A stretch of 64,000 nucleotides of DNA from Cepaea nemoralis (GCA_014155875.1 JACEFZ010028122.1:1-64000); one strand, 5' to 3'; counted from the first letter of the stretch, positions 32,054 through 42,889 are shown. The notes: generated from the sequence alone by a model not told the origin. Translations and numbers: made by a program.

Positions 32054-33085
32054 CTACAATTTCCTTGTGTCTCTTTCAACGTTCAGAGACCCTGTTTTCT
32101 GCTGCCAGCTTTTCCATCTAGCCTGCAGCTTCGCCCTTTGAAATTTGGCTTTTGCGTGCTGGAATTTATTGTGGTGCTCTTGGCTGGGTGTGGCCTCTGC
32201 TTGCTTTCTACACACTTGCACGTCATGATGCAACTGTTCCAGTTCACTACTCCAGTAGGGTTTATATTGTTTACGGGATCCTCTTGGTACTGTTTCTCGC
32301 GCTGCCTGTAGTATGCATTTCCCAAACTCTTCAACTACTTTATTTATGTCTTTCTCAGTGTTCAGGTTTCTAACCAGTATGCTGGTGCAATTCTTGTACA
32401 TTGCCCAGTCTGATTTCTTGTAGTTCCACCTCGAGAGGGTGCTGCTTTCACTTACAAGCTCATTTTCTACAGTTAGAAAGACTGGCCGATGGTCACTGCC
32501 ACCAAGTTGTTTCCCAACAATTTGTGTAATGTTCCACTCCAGGTCTGGTGAATGAAAAGCCAGGTTAGATGTAGTTGTAGTGTGCCATGATCTCGAGTAG
32601 AAAGTATGTGGGTCAGATGGCTTGTTAATCAAGATGAATTCTATTCTCATCCTGCCAGTTTTCCAGTCTCTCTCCTCTCTGGTCCGTGTGATATTAGAGC
32701 CAACTCTGCGAGTGGCTGTTGAAATCGCCACACACAATCATTTTTTCTGTTAATGGTAGTGTGTCCAGTGCCTGTGGGCGATCTCTTGGACAGTAGTAAT
32801 TGATCAGATGTAGGTCTGTATTGCCTGTCTTAAGTTTAAGTGTCTGATACTCAGCCCCTTCCATGTAGACTTCGATTTGGGAAGCAGTGATGTTATTTTT
32901 TACAAGTGTCAGTATCCCACCTTTTCGCCTGTCCTTTCTGATTTTGAAGGCTATATTTTTGTTGAAGTGAGTTTCTTGCAAGCAACATACGCTTACTTTT
33001 TCTTGGTCCAGGATGTTTTTCAATTCAATTTTTTTGTTGCTGACTCCCTCCGCATTCCAGTGCATTATTTTAAGTCTTTGTTTAG
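32054..33085 (-). pseudogene. LINE family 2: endonuclease fragment
   Basis: Minus frames read LKIMHWNAEGVSNKKIELKN, CCLQETHFNKN, IVCGDFNSHSQSW, then after a frameshift FYSRSWHTTTTSNLAF and GGSDHRPVFLTVENE. The catalytic Glu, Asp and SDH motifs are visible across a frame break near 32700-32735. The open frame upstream of 33085 (P/H/T-rich) comes from the inserted GTG-rich element. Confidence 0.82.
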
Positions 33086-33089
33086 TATG

Positions 33090-34475
33090 GGTGGAGGATA
33101 GTGTGTGGTGTGGGGGATGTGTGTGATGGGTGTGGGGAATGTGCGTATGGGTGGGGTATATGTGTGGGTGAGCAGGGGATTGTGGTGGTTGGGGGAAGTA
33201 TGTGGGGGAGTGTGGGTGGGAGATGTGTGTATGTGGATGCGGAATGTGTGCGTGGGGGTGTGTGAGTGGCTTAGGGATGTGTAGGTGGGTGAGGGAGTTG
33301 TATGTGTCGGGGTGGGATGTGTGAGTGGGTGGAGGATGTGTGTGGGGGTAGGGGTATTGTGATCGAGAGATGTTTGGTTGGGTGTGTTGGTGGACGGGTA
33401 GGGAATGCATGTGTGGGTGGGGAGAGGTGTGTGATGTGTTGGTTGGTGATATTGTGTGGGTGAGGTGTGTGTGTGTGGGTGGGGGATTTTTGTGGTGTGT
33501 GAGTGGGGGTATGTGGGGTGGATGGGTAAGGGTATCTGTGTGGGTGTGGGTGGGAATATTTTGTGGTATCTGGGTGGGGGATATGTGTGTGGTGTGTAAG
33601 TGGGGATGTGTTGGTGAGGGATATGTGTGTGTGTGGTGCGTGGGTTGGGAATAGTGCGTGGTAGGGGGTGTATGTGATGTGCGGGTGGGGGATTGTGTGG
33701 TGGGGGATTAGGTTAAGGCATGTGTGGGTGGGTGGAAGTTGTATGTGTGGGTGGTGGTGTGTGTGTGAGTGGATTGGGGATGTATGGGTGGTTAGGGAGA
33801 TGTGTGTGTGTGTGTGGGGGGGGGGGGGGGGTAGGGACATGTCAGTTGGTGGGGATGTGTGTGTATGGTTTGGGGATGTGTGAGTGGATGTGCGATGAGT
33901 GGGTTGGTGGGGGATTGTGTGTGTGGGTGGGGAATATGTTGTCGATGGAGATGTGGCTGGGGGAAGGGTGGTTTGAGGTGTGGGTGGGGAGAGGATGTGT
34001 GGGGTAGAATGTGGATGGGCGTGGGATGTGTGGGTTGGTGGGGGAATGTTTGTGGGTGGCGAGTGTGTTTTGGTTGGGGGATCAGGTGAGGGCAGTGTGT
34101 GTGGGTGGGGGATGTGCGGGAGGGGGATGGGTCGGTTGGTGGGGTATGTATGTGTCCCTTGGTGTGCGTGTGTGTCGGTAGGTGGGGGTGTGTATGTGTC
34201 CCTTGGTGCGCATGTGTGTGGGTAGGTGGGGGTGTTGTGTGGGTGGGGTGATGTATGGATAGGTGGGAGATGGGCTTCATACCATGGTAATTAGCCTTGT
34301 TTATGTTTACAACATTCATTTCACAATGTTTATTTTTCTTCCTATGCAAATGTATAATGCTCTTGATGAACGAAAGACGAGTGATTGGAAGGGCCGAATG
34401 TAAGACGGGCCTGCGCGCCCAATTTGTGACCCTAATAAAGTTGATTTGATTTGATTTGATTTGATTTGGCTAGCC
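33090..34475 (+). mobile_element. GTG-rich retroposon nested in LINE
   Basis: About 1.15 kb of GTGTGGGTGGGG-type sequence followed by a conserved end: TTTATGTTTACAACATTCAT, GATGAACGAAAGACGAGTGA, TTGGAAGGGCC, GCGCCCAATTTGTG and a (GATTT)n tail. The same end and a shorter GTG-rich part occur at 62900-63345 with a (TTGAAT)-type tail, so this is one mobile family. Confidence 0.7.
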
Positions 34476-34990
34476 GTTCTATTCTCATGTCCCCTGGCTC
34501 CACAGGACATCTGAGAAGGACCTCCAGTAGTTGGGGTTGGACTCTTTTGAGACATAGGGCCTGGGACTGCACCTGCCTGGGGGTACAAAGCAGGGCGAGC
34601 ACCATAACATTTAGCAGTAGTCGACATATTCCATTTTGCGTAGTTGTGTGGCATCCTGATTTCTGTTGTGCGCCTCCTGGCTGGTTGGCTCCATCTTCAG
34701 CACCTTTCTTTTGCTAGAGTCTCACTTGAGTTTAGATGTGTACGCGCGCACACACGTGTTTGCGCATGCATGTACGTGCATACACATCTAGAGCATACTG
34801 GTTATTTTTCGGTGCCAGAAACTTGCCGTCACCCCTTCTCCTGTTAGTAGAAACAGTTCCGCCACGTGAAGGCCAGGAGTTGGACTTTTGCTGCAGAGGT
34901 TATGTATTCACGAGCCATTGGGGTATTTAAGCAATGTTGGGTGCTCACCCCAACACTGCGCCCCGGCTACATACAGCAACATTTGGAACC

Positions 34991-35290
34991 TACATGTCTT
35001 GTGTTGGTGATACTCTTTCTTGAAACATCCTGTGTTATGCATAAGTCTTGTGTTGGTGATACTCTTTGTTGAATCATCCTGTATTGTGTACATGTCTTGT
35101 GTTGGCTGTTTTGTGTACATGTCTTGTGTTGGTGATACTCTTTTTTGAATCATCCTGTATTGTGTACAATATCTTATGTTGGCTATTTCTCTGTCATGAG
35201 ATGCCCTGTGTTATCTTATATTTATGTTTTGTGTTTGTGATTCTCTTTCATGAGACATCCTATGTTGTGTACATGTCTTCTGCTGGATCT
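34991..35290. repeat. ~50-bp minisatellite (right part)
   Basis: Continuation of the 29060-29553 array; it runs up to the acceptor of the MSL3 exon at 35296. Confidence 0.9.
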
Positions 35291-35295
35291 TTCAG

Positions 35296-35380
35296 TGAAA
35301 CTCCCAGATTTGTTGAAGAAGATGCAGATGAAGGAGGTGCAACTGCAGATCATCATCAAGTTCATCCACCATTGCCTGCA
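35296..35380 (+). CDS. MSL3: MSL3 exon: MRG domain penultimate
   Basis: Acceptor CTTTCAG ends at 35295, donor GTAAGT at 35381, phase 1 in and phase 2 out. It encodes VKLPDLLKKMQMKEVQLQII then IKFIHHCL, matching the human VKLPEILGKM...LKALLKHFDLFLRFL helix pair. The 50-bp minisatellite array that received the antisense LINE runs to within a few bases of the polypyrimidine tract of this exon. Confidence 0.92.
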
Positions 35381-35639
35381 GTAAGTTGCACATTTCTGTC
35401 TTTGTTTCATCTGTCCACATATGTTGTTTAGTGTCATAAGAACAAGCGTTTCTTGTTTTACCAAACTACTATTGTGGTACCATTTTGCAAGATAGGAAAC
35501 ATACATGCCAATAAAACAGCTGTCAGCTGCAGTGAGAAAAATCAGACAAGAAATTAAAACACTGAGAAACAGTTGAACAACAGCTGAAATGTATTTTTTT
35601 TTAGGAAAGTACTATAGATAGTAGGGGTTACAGACACAG

Positions 35640-37190
35640 TTCGTAATTCTGCATAATTGTTCATGGGTGGATGGATTGTGTAGACATGTTCATGGGTGGT
35701 TAGATTGTGTAGACATGTTCATGGGTGGTTAGATTGTGTAGACATGTTCATTGGTGGTTAGATTGTGTAGACATGTTCATGGGTGGTTAGATTGTGTAGA
35801 CATGTTCATTTGTGGTTAGATTGTGTAGATATGTTCATGGGTGGTTAGATTGTGTAGACATGTTCATTGGTGGTTAGATTGTGTAGACATGTTCATGGGT
35901 GGTTAGATTGTGTAGACATGTTCATTGGTGGTTAGATTGTGTAGACATGTTCATGGGTGGTTAGATTGTGTAGACATGTTCATATGGGTGGTTAGATTGT
36001 GTAGACATTTCATTGGTGGTTAGATTGTGTAGACATGTTCATGGGTGGTTAGATTGTGTAGACATGTTTCATGGGTGGTTAGATTGTGTCGACATGTTCA
36101 TGGTGGTTAGATTGTGTAGACATGTTCATGGGTGGTTAGATTGTGTAGACATGTTCATGGGTGGTTAGATTGTGTAGACATGTTCATGGGTGGTTAGATT
36201 GTGTAGACATGTTCATGGGTGGTTAGATTGTGTAGACATGTTCATGGGTGGTTAGATTGTGTAGACATGTTCATGGGTGGTTAGATTGTGTAGACATGTT
36301 CATGGGTGGTTAGATTGTGTAGACATGTTCATGGGTGGTTAGATTGTGTAGACATGTTCATGGGTGGTTAGATTGTGTAGACATGTTCATGGGTGGTTAG
36401 ATTGTGTAGACATTTTCATGGGTGGTTAGATTGTGTAGACATGTTCATGGGTGGTTAGATTGTGTAGACATGTTCATGGGTGGTTAGATTGTGTAGACAT
36501 GTTCATGGGTGGCTAGATTGTGTAGACATGTTCATGGGTGGTTAGATTGTGTAGACATGTTCATTTGTGGTTAGATTGTGTAGACATGTTCATGGGTGGT
36601 TAGATTGTGTAGACATGTTCATGGGTGGTTAGATTGTGTAGACATGTTCATTGGTGGTTAGATTGTGTAGACATGTTCAGGGTGGTTACATTGTGTAGAC
36701 ATGTTCATTGGTGGTTAGATTGTGTAGACATGTTCATGGGTGGTTAGATTGTGTAGACATGTTCATGGGTGGTTAGATTGTGTAGACATGTTCATTGGTG
36801 GTTAGATTGTGTAGACATGTTCAGGGTGGTTACATTGTGTAGACATGTTCATTGGTGGTTAGATTGTGTAGACATGTTCATGGGTGGTTAGATTGTGTAG
36901 ACATGTTCATGGGTGGTTAGATTGTGTAGACATGTTCATGGGTGGTTAGATTGTGTAGACATGTTCATGGGTGGTTAGATTGTGTAGACATGTTCATTGG
37001 TGGTTAGATTGTGTAGTTATGTTCATGGTTGGTTAGATTGTGTAGACATGTTCATGGGTGGTTAGATTGTGTAGAAATGTTCATTTGTGGTTAGATTGTG
37101 TAGACATGTTCATGGGTGGTTAGATTGTGTAGACATGTTCATGGGTGGTTAGATTGTGTAGACATGTTCATAGGTGGTTAGATTTTGCAG
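35640..37190. repeat. 29-bp minisatellite, about 53 copies
   Basis: Unit TTCATGGGTGGTTAGATTGT GTAGACATG. Near-identical for 1.5 kb, with scattered variants (TTGGTGG, TTTGTGG, TCAGGGTGG). A longer-period pattern of variant units is visible at 36640-36870, where a block of about five units is repeated. Lies in the last MSL3 intron. Confidence 0.97.
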
Positions 37191-37261
37191 CTATGGTTTT
37201 CTATGGGATCAGGTAGTGAGCCTCATGCCAACCTTCCTTAGTTGTCTTATATGACACGCTT

Positions 37262-37590
37262 GGTAAGTCACAGTGCTACATCTTCTGTTTATTTTGTTCA
37301 CTTGAAATTTGTCTATATCTGCAATGTTGTCTCTGGTAGGAACTCCACTGTCTTAGTTTACTCAGTGGTCAATAAAGTTTATCCTCCACTGTTGTTTCAG
37401 AAGATTTGCCTAGATATGTTATATTTTGGGCAGTCATGGAGTATGTGATCTGCTGTCTGTGGCGCCAATCCACATGTGCACACGGTTGATTCTCCAATCA
37501 AGAATTCTGTATACATATGGTTGTGTAATCTATTGTGTCCTGTTTTGAGGTGCAGAATAATTATCTGTTCTGGTCTGTTCAGGTACTTTT
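37262..37590 (-). pseudogene. LINE family 2 3' fragment
   Basis: Matches the minus-strand C-terminal coding and 3' UTR of the LINE at 29565-34990 (complement of the CGLA...LQDC region), with indels. Confidence 0.78.
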
Positions 37591-37895
37591 TAAAATGGCC
37601 TCAGTAACACACAGGTACTTTTTTAAAATGGCTCCAGTAACACACAGGTACTTTTTAAAATGGCCCCAGTAACACACAAGTACTATTTAAATGTCTCCAG
37701 TGACACATTGCACTTTTTTAATGGCCCAGGAACACACAGGTACTTTTTACAATAGCTCCAGTAACACACAGATACTTTTTAAAATGGGCCCAGTAACACA
37801 CAAGTACTATTTACATGTCTCCAGTGACACATTGCACTATTTTAATGGCCCAGGAACACACAGATACGTTTTAAATGGCTCCAGTAACACACATT
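37582..37895. repeat. Minisatellite, ~35-bp units
   Basis: Units of AACACACAGGTACTTTTTAA and AATGGCCCCAGT. It resumes after an RTE-like insertion at about 38330-38440 (AGTAACACAAGTACTTATT). Confidence 0.85.
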
Positions 37896-38330
37896 CATTC
37901 ATTCAGTAGCATGTGCTTTGCAGAACCTCGCTCCCATAACAACCTTCCGGAAAACGTCTCGATCACAAACATGATGTCCCACGTCCGATACACCCTTCTG
38001 GAGATCATCCGCCACATCCTGCACCCATCTTCTCTTTGGCCTTCCTCTTCCTCTCTTCCCCAGTCATTACCCCTCCATTATTGTTCTCTCCAAACTTTCA
38101 TGACGTTTCAAGTGACCAAAATATTTCAATTTTCTTTGTTTTATCGTCTTTAATAGCCAACCCTCTTCAATATTAAGCTCTTGAATTATGGATGCATTTG
38201 TCCTTTTATTTACCCAAGATATTCTTAGAACTATAACATATATATTTAAAGGCATTTATGTAAGTGTCCAGGTCTCATAGATATATGTTGCAATGGGAAA
38301 GATGCATGTTCTTAAAAATCTGATTTTTGT
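37893..38330 (-). pseudogene. RTE/BovB-like LINE 3' fragment
   Basis: Minus strand reads ISWVNKRTNASIIQELNIEE, LKYFGHLKRHESLERTIMEG and RRWVQDVADDLQKGVSDV, then a CDRDVFRKVV C-terminus and a short (GAAT)n tail. The flanking minisatellite motif AGTAACACA occurs on both sides and may be its target duplication. Confidence 0.8.
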
Positions 38331-38512
38331 AGTAGTAACACAAGTACTTATTAAAAAAAAAGTTTAACACAGGTGCTTATAAAAAAATTTTATCCAGTAG
38401 CAGAGGTACTTTTTTAATGGACCCAGTAATGCACAGGCAGGACTATCTGTTTAAACTAATGATTGTAACATCACTAATTTCTCATCCCATTGTTTATTTG
38501 TAATTCTGACAG

Positions 38513-38570
38513 GTACCTGGTTGATCACCACCTGGAGTTATTTAGTGAACACACGTACATCAAAGCTTAA
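38513..38570 (+). CDS. MSL3: MSL3 terminal coding exon
   Basis: Acceptor CTGACAG ends at 38512. The first G completes the Gln codon from the 35296 exon, then YLVDHHLELFSEHTYIKA and stop TAA (38568-38570). This corresponds to the C-terminal MRG helix (human FLAEYHDDFFPESAYVAA), but the protein ends about 15 residues earlier than human MSL3. An AATAAA at 38763-38768 could serve as a polyadenylation signal, although it lies within degenerate SINE-like sequence. Confidence 0.9.
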
Positions 38571-38880
38571 CGGCAGCTCTGTGGAAATATGGTATCAGCA
38601 AGGGGACACCCGTCTGCAGGGAGATCAGATGTTTGAAAATGGCATCTAAATACTTTTGTTAAACCCATTCCATGTTGAGTGCCATTGTAATGGTTAGTAA
38701 CTTTGCCTACCCATACTGCGATTTACGGTTCAATACGTAGTACCGGCAGGGTTTTTCTGGGAAATAAAGATGGTGAAGGAGCAGGTTGAACACCTCAGAT
38801 TATAATCCCATAACCCAGAATGTTGAAGGGCTTTGATATCACACAATGTGGCGGAGCTGATGGATTGAACCAGGCTGAAA
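38571..38880 (+). other. MSL3 3' flank with degenerate SINE-like sequence
   Basis: The stretch CATTGTAATGGTTAGTAACT through TTACGGTTCAATACG resembles a tRNA-like SINE head. It presumably contains the 3' UTR. No other gene is seen. Confidence 0.45.
38763..38768 (+). promoter_or_regulatory. Candidate polyadenylation signal of MSL3
   Basis: AATAAA located 193 bases after the MSL3 stop codon. It is the first canonical hexamer after the stop in this strand. No transcript evidence is available and the surrounding sequence looks SINE-derived. Confidence 0.3.
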
Positions 38881-38884
38881 TACT

Positions 38885-38948
38885 GCATGTTTTAAAGATA
38901 GGAGATACTATTGAATGTAACTGTCAGTAGTACCTAGTAGTAAAGAGG

Positions 38949-38981
<33 letters not shown>

Positions 38982-39300
38982 CCCTGAGCCTGAGGAATTA
39001 TTGAGGCCGCCTGGCTAGTGTAGTCAACTGTGAACTGTGCATGTTAGGGTTTTGCCCCTGTCAGAAAAAAAATACAGCACCTTACCAAGGATTCAAACCC
39101 GAGTCTCCTGAAAGGGATCCGGCAATCTGGCCCCTCAGCCAGACGTTTATTACTGGAAAAATGGTAAAATTCAGCTAATTATTTGTTGAAGGAGTTTCCA
39201 ACATGCAGAACAGAAAACTATTTTGCTTACCTGCTCCATTTGAGGTCAAACGATGGACATGTCAGCAAGCTTAAGCTGACTGCTGCTTTCTTTGCATTCA
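38885..39300 (+). pseudogene. 3' fragment related to the intact LINE, interrupted
   Basis: 38885-38945 and 39180-39300 correspond to the zinc-knuckle to C-terminal region of the 23983 LINE (AAAGATAGGAGATAC, CCTGCTCCATTTGAGG, CAGCAAGCTTAAGCTGACTG). Between them lie a 30-base G run (38951-38980) and a tRNA-like SINE segment (GGATTCAAACCCGAGTCTCC, minus strand). Confidence 0.7.
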
Positions 39301-39309
39301 GTCGTACTG

Positions 39310-39545
39310 ACGTCTGGAGGTGAATGAAGAAGAACTAGACAAATACCAGTGAATCATGAGGCGAGGAAGAGACGCAGCTGCTGGATCGGATACATGCTGA
39401 GAAAACCTGAGAGTATAACTGGAAAGTCTCTTAGAATTCACATGGAAAATAAAATAGAGGGAGATGTCAAAACACACGGAGAAGAGAATTAGAAGCCGAG
39501 ATGAATAATGAGGATATGAACAGAGCTGCATGGGATAGCTAAAAA
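39310..39545 (+). pseudogene. LINE C-terminal fragment
   Basis: Reads RQIPVNHEA, RRSCWIGYMLRKPESITGKS then a decayed tail. The R-x-x-W-I-G-H-x-L-RKP pattern is common at the C-terminus of RT-only LINEs; the same family as 20990-21330 (ACAAGATTCCAGTGAATCTT). Confidence 0.65.
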
Positions 39546-39924
39546 TAGATCAGCTTGGGGTCAGTTGGTTAAGGGAATATGCTACAGTGGAGGTTAAAGG
39601 GCAGAAGAATGATATCACACCCTCCCGCAGCAGTTTCTAACATAGGAGTAGCTGATCTAAACAAGGAAGTCAGCAGACTTTGATCATTGACTTCCTAGGA
39701 CAACAGATTTTCAGTTTTCACATAATCACTCAGTGTCAGCGATAACCAAAATATGCAGATTTTCAGTTGTCACAAAATACAGTGTCAGAAATAATCAAAA
39801 GACACAAATCTTCAGTAGTCACAAAAGCATTCAGTGCCAAAATACACAGGTGAATTGCTGGTTATAGTTAGATTCTCTGTGTTGGAAGATATTTTTTACA
39901 TCATCTGATGATGTGAGGTCAGAT

Positions 39925-40190
39925 TTGCTGAATGGATATGAGCACACGCTCTTAAACTTCTGTTGTGCTGATGCTAAAGTAGCAGGTTCATCCCCTACAC
40001 TGGTCAGTTGGAGTAAAATGTTGACTTCTCATCCTTGACTTGGGGGCGTAAATTACAAGTACCTCGGAAGTCAGAGTGGGTTTGTCTGATTGCAGGGGGC
40101 ACTCATACTAGGGAAATCTTTCCCCCACTAAAAAACCAGTCCAGTGTGGAGTAAGCTCAAGTTCAATGTGAACGATTGAAAAAAAAATGC
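39925..40190 (+). repeat. SINE family A copy
   Basis: Full length from GAATGGATATGAGCACACGC through GTAGCAGGTTCATCCCC to an A-run tail at 40178-40187. Confidence 0.85.
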
Positions 40191-40364
40191 AAACCCAAGC
40201 AATTACTTCTGGTGTCTTAATGGCGTCGTGTATTAAGTGAGACATGAAGATATCGGGGATAGATCTTACAACCTGGGGGAACAGGGCGTCTGATTGTCAC
40301 ACCTGGCGGTGCTCTATAAGAAATCATCTTCAGCAAGTAGAGGACACAAGAATCTGCTAGGCTG

Positions 40365-40960
40365 TGTGGCTGTAGGCTTCCTAGCCATATGGTACGCTCC
40401 ATAGATGTGGCTGTAGGCTTCCTAGCCATAGGGGCACCCTCCATAGATGTGTCTGTAGGCTTCCTAGCCATAGGACCCCCTCCATAGATGTGGCTGTAGG
40501 CTCCCTAGCCATAGGACACCCTCCATAGATGTGGCTGTAGGCTTCCTAGCCATAGGGCACCCTCCATAGATGTGTCTGTAGGCTTCCTAGCCATAGGGCA
40601 CCCTCCATAGATGTGTCTGTAGGCTTCCTAACCATAGGGCACTCCATAGATGTGTCTGTAGACTTCCTAGCCATAGGGCACCCTCCATAGATGTGACTGT
40701 AGGCTTCCTAGCCATAGGGCACCCTCCATAGATGTGTCTGTAGGCTTCCTAGCCATAGGGCACCCTCCATAGATGTGGCTGTAGGCTTCCTAGCCATAGG
40801 GCACTCCATAGATGTGTCTGTAGGCTTCCTAGCCATAGGGCACCCTCCATAGATGTGTCTGTAGGCTTCCTAGCCATAGGGCACTCCATAGATATGGCTG
40901 TAGGCTTCCTAGCCATAGGGCACCCTCCATAGATGTGTCTGAAGGAAGCTGTTATGATCT
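40365..40960. repeat. 41-bp minisatellite, about 14 copies
   Basis: Unit GTAGGCTTCCTAGCCATAGG then GCACCCTCCATAGATGTGTC T, with two shorter unit types missing CCCT. Confidence 0.95.
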
Positions 40961-40969
40961 TGTTTATCT

Positions 40970-41160
40970 GGCTCTGTGGCAAAGGGGTTACAGACACAAT
41001 TCAGAATCCCGCATATCGCATTTGAAACACAGCTGCTGGCTATTTGGAAGCATACCGCCTTGCACTGATTTTTATAAAATGATATGAGTGCCGGCCATTC
41101 AGAAAGCAATGGCAAACTACTGAACATAAATTTGCCAAGAAAATAGTATTCATCCAGCTA
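40970..41160 (+). repeat. SINE family C copy
   Basis: Plus-strand copy in the tRNA-head-first direction: head region, then CGGCCATTCAGAAAGCAATG and GCAAACTACTGAACATAAAT, TTGCCAAG. It abuts the Penelope-like fragment. Confidence 0.7.
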
Positions 41161-41164
41161 ACCT

Positions 41165-41800
41165 TCCGAGGAGATGACGTAATGCAATGTCTGCGGGACC
41201 AGCTCACCACAGCAGTCGAGCGAACTTTCTGTGCTGCAGCTCTAGTCATCAGGTACAGAAACACACCGATCCCAGTCCCAGCAGTAAAAGAACCTGTAGC
41301 TTTGTACGCCAAATCAAATTGTATTTACCAATTTACATGCAGATGCGAGGCCATCTACATAGGCAGAACTGAGCGACAGTTACATTGCAGGGTTTTGGAA
41401 CATATTCCGAATTGGTTGGACAAGATACTACACACAGAAGATGGTAGCCTAGGCAGGCCGACACACTGGAAAAGTCTGGCTTCATCGGTCGGGAGACATG
41501 TGCTCGAGAGTGGTCACGTGGTTGAAAGAGACAGTGCCTTCCGTGTGTTGTTCAACACACAAAGTAGTCGATTGTTAAAGTTTGCTGAAGCTATACTAAT
41601 CAACCTTCGTAAGCCGTCCTTGTGTAAGCAGAAAGACATGTTAGTCAGTTTAAAATTACCGTGGTAGACAATCGACATTACTGTGCGAACATGTGTATAT
41701 TTCAGTTTGAAGGATTTATCTAATGAATTCACGTAAGTTGTGTGATTTCTGCAGTATGTACCTGACGAGATGCAGCGAAATATGCCAGGCAATAAATCGT
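41165..41800 (+). pseudogene. Penelope-like element, GIY-YIG C-terminal fragment
   Basis: Encodes 161 codons from 41182. CIYQFTCRCEAIYIGRTERQ followed by LHCRVLEH is the GIY-YIG endonuclease start of Penelope-like retroelements, here with a CxC next to YIGRT. Later SVGRHVLESGHVV and KFAEAILINLRKPSLCKQKD match the typical H-x-x-x-x-GH and E-x-x-x-I segments. The reverse transcriptase half is missing, so this is 5'-truncated. Its 3' flank recurs at 7078-7365 and 803-995. Confidence 0.82.
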
Positions 41801-41844
41801 GCAATCTATTGTTTGTGGCTTCGTTATTCAAAATACAAACAGCC

Positions 41845-41985
41845 AAAAAAATGCCTGGGGTTGACTGTGACGTCCCGCTCAGAATGCAATGGCAAACTAC
41901 TGAGCGTAATCTTGCCTAGTACATCAACAGCATCTGAAAATTGCTGATGTTGACTGCAACGTCCTGTAAGGGATATGCAAAAAAA
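41845..41985 (+). repeat. SINE family C 3' pieces in tandem
   Basis: Contains AATGCAATGGCAAACTACTG, AGCGTAATCTTGCC and two copies of a TTGACTG(T/C)(G/A)ACGTCC segment, ending GGATATGCAA. Confidence 0.65.
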
Positions 41986-42319
41986 TAATGTTAGTACTGT
42001 TGCTTCTTGTATTGTATATAATGAATCAGAGAGGTGCGCTTGGAGAGTTGTAGTTGTGTTTTATTTATTTGTTTTTAGTGTTGGGGAAGAAGGGAGGTGT
42101 TATTGTACAAGAATTAAATTACAAACGATAGGGAAAAAAAGGTTGTCCCAGAGCAGATGCTGTCATTGGGGTTTGAAGTGGTAGGCCCTCACATATTTTA
42201 GGTCATGACACATGAGGTGTAGCAAATTCCCTTCCTCGGCACCTTCCCTTCCCAGACAGTTCTGAAAATTGTCAAGTACCAAGTTTTATGAGGCTGGATC
42301 GACTCAAGAGCCATACTGG

Positions 42320-42415
42320 TCAGAAATAAAATTCTGCCTCTGCCTGGGGATTGAACCAGGAACCAACGTCTTGGCAGTCAAAGCACACTAACCACTTTAC
42401 CAGAATGGCTTCTTT
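42320..42415 (-). repeat. tRNA-like SINE head
   Basis: Minus strand gives TGGTAAAGTGGTTAGTGTGC and GGTTCCTGGTTCAATCCC at tRNA spacing, with no intact tRNA fold evident. Confidence 0.6.
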
Positions 42416-42429
42416 TTTTTTATATACTA

Positions 42430-42625
42430 CACATTGTTTTGGAAAAACATTAGAAACACAGCTGTGGGCGATTTGGCAGCAGAATGCCTTACGTTGGTTT
42501 TCTATGAATTGGTATGGGTGCCGGTCGTTCAGAGAGCAATGACAAATTACTGAACGTAAACTTGCCCAGGAATCACAAACAGCCAAAAGATGCTGGGTTT
42601 GATTGCGACGTCCTGTAAAGGATAT
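42430..42625 (+). repeat. SINE family C copy
   Basis: GTTCAGAGAGCAATGACAAA, TTACTGAACGTAAACTTGCC, GATTGCGACGTCCTGTAAAG, GATATGCAA end. Confidence 0.75.
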
Positions 42626-42889
42626 GCAACTAACTGAACTAATACGTTGTATAAAGCAACAATTAAAATTACATATTTGCTAAAAACTGCATTAGTTTTT
42701 GAAACAAAAATCGACCATATTGGATATGGTGATATTCCCAGATCCTTTAACATTGCTTTTTTTTTTTTTTGGACATCTGACAGTTACTTTTGACTTGTTA
42801 TCTAGAGTTGATCCTCCCAAGGGTAACTCTGTATGATAATGTGATTAGCTGAATTGTTTCTCGTCTGTATTTGATGGCAGAAGACTTGC

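Larger units (their letters stand above)
29565..34990 (-). mobile_element. Antisense RNase H-type LINE (family 2), interrupted
   Basis: Minus-strand element with a (GAA)n tail (TTTCTTCTTCTTC at 29565-29577) and TACATGTCTTG on both sides (29554-29564, 34991-35001). Because the host array contains that motif repeatedly, the duplication is suggestive rather than proof. Pieces in order: N-terminus 34654-34478 (CYGARPALYPQAG, related to the intact LINE's N-terminus), a GTG-rich retroposon insertion (about 33090-34475), endonuclease 33085-32054, RT 31507-30818, RNase H and C-terminus 30639-29599. Several frameshifts; related to but clearly different from the 23983 LINE. Confidence 0.85.

Noticed and set aside
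33271..34349. Pro/His/Thr-rich minus-strand frames
   Set aside because: They arise from the GTGTGGGTGGGG retroposon body and are not conserved coding sequence.
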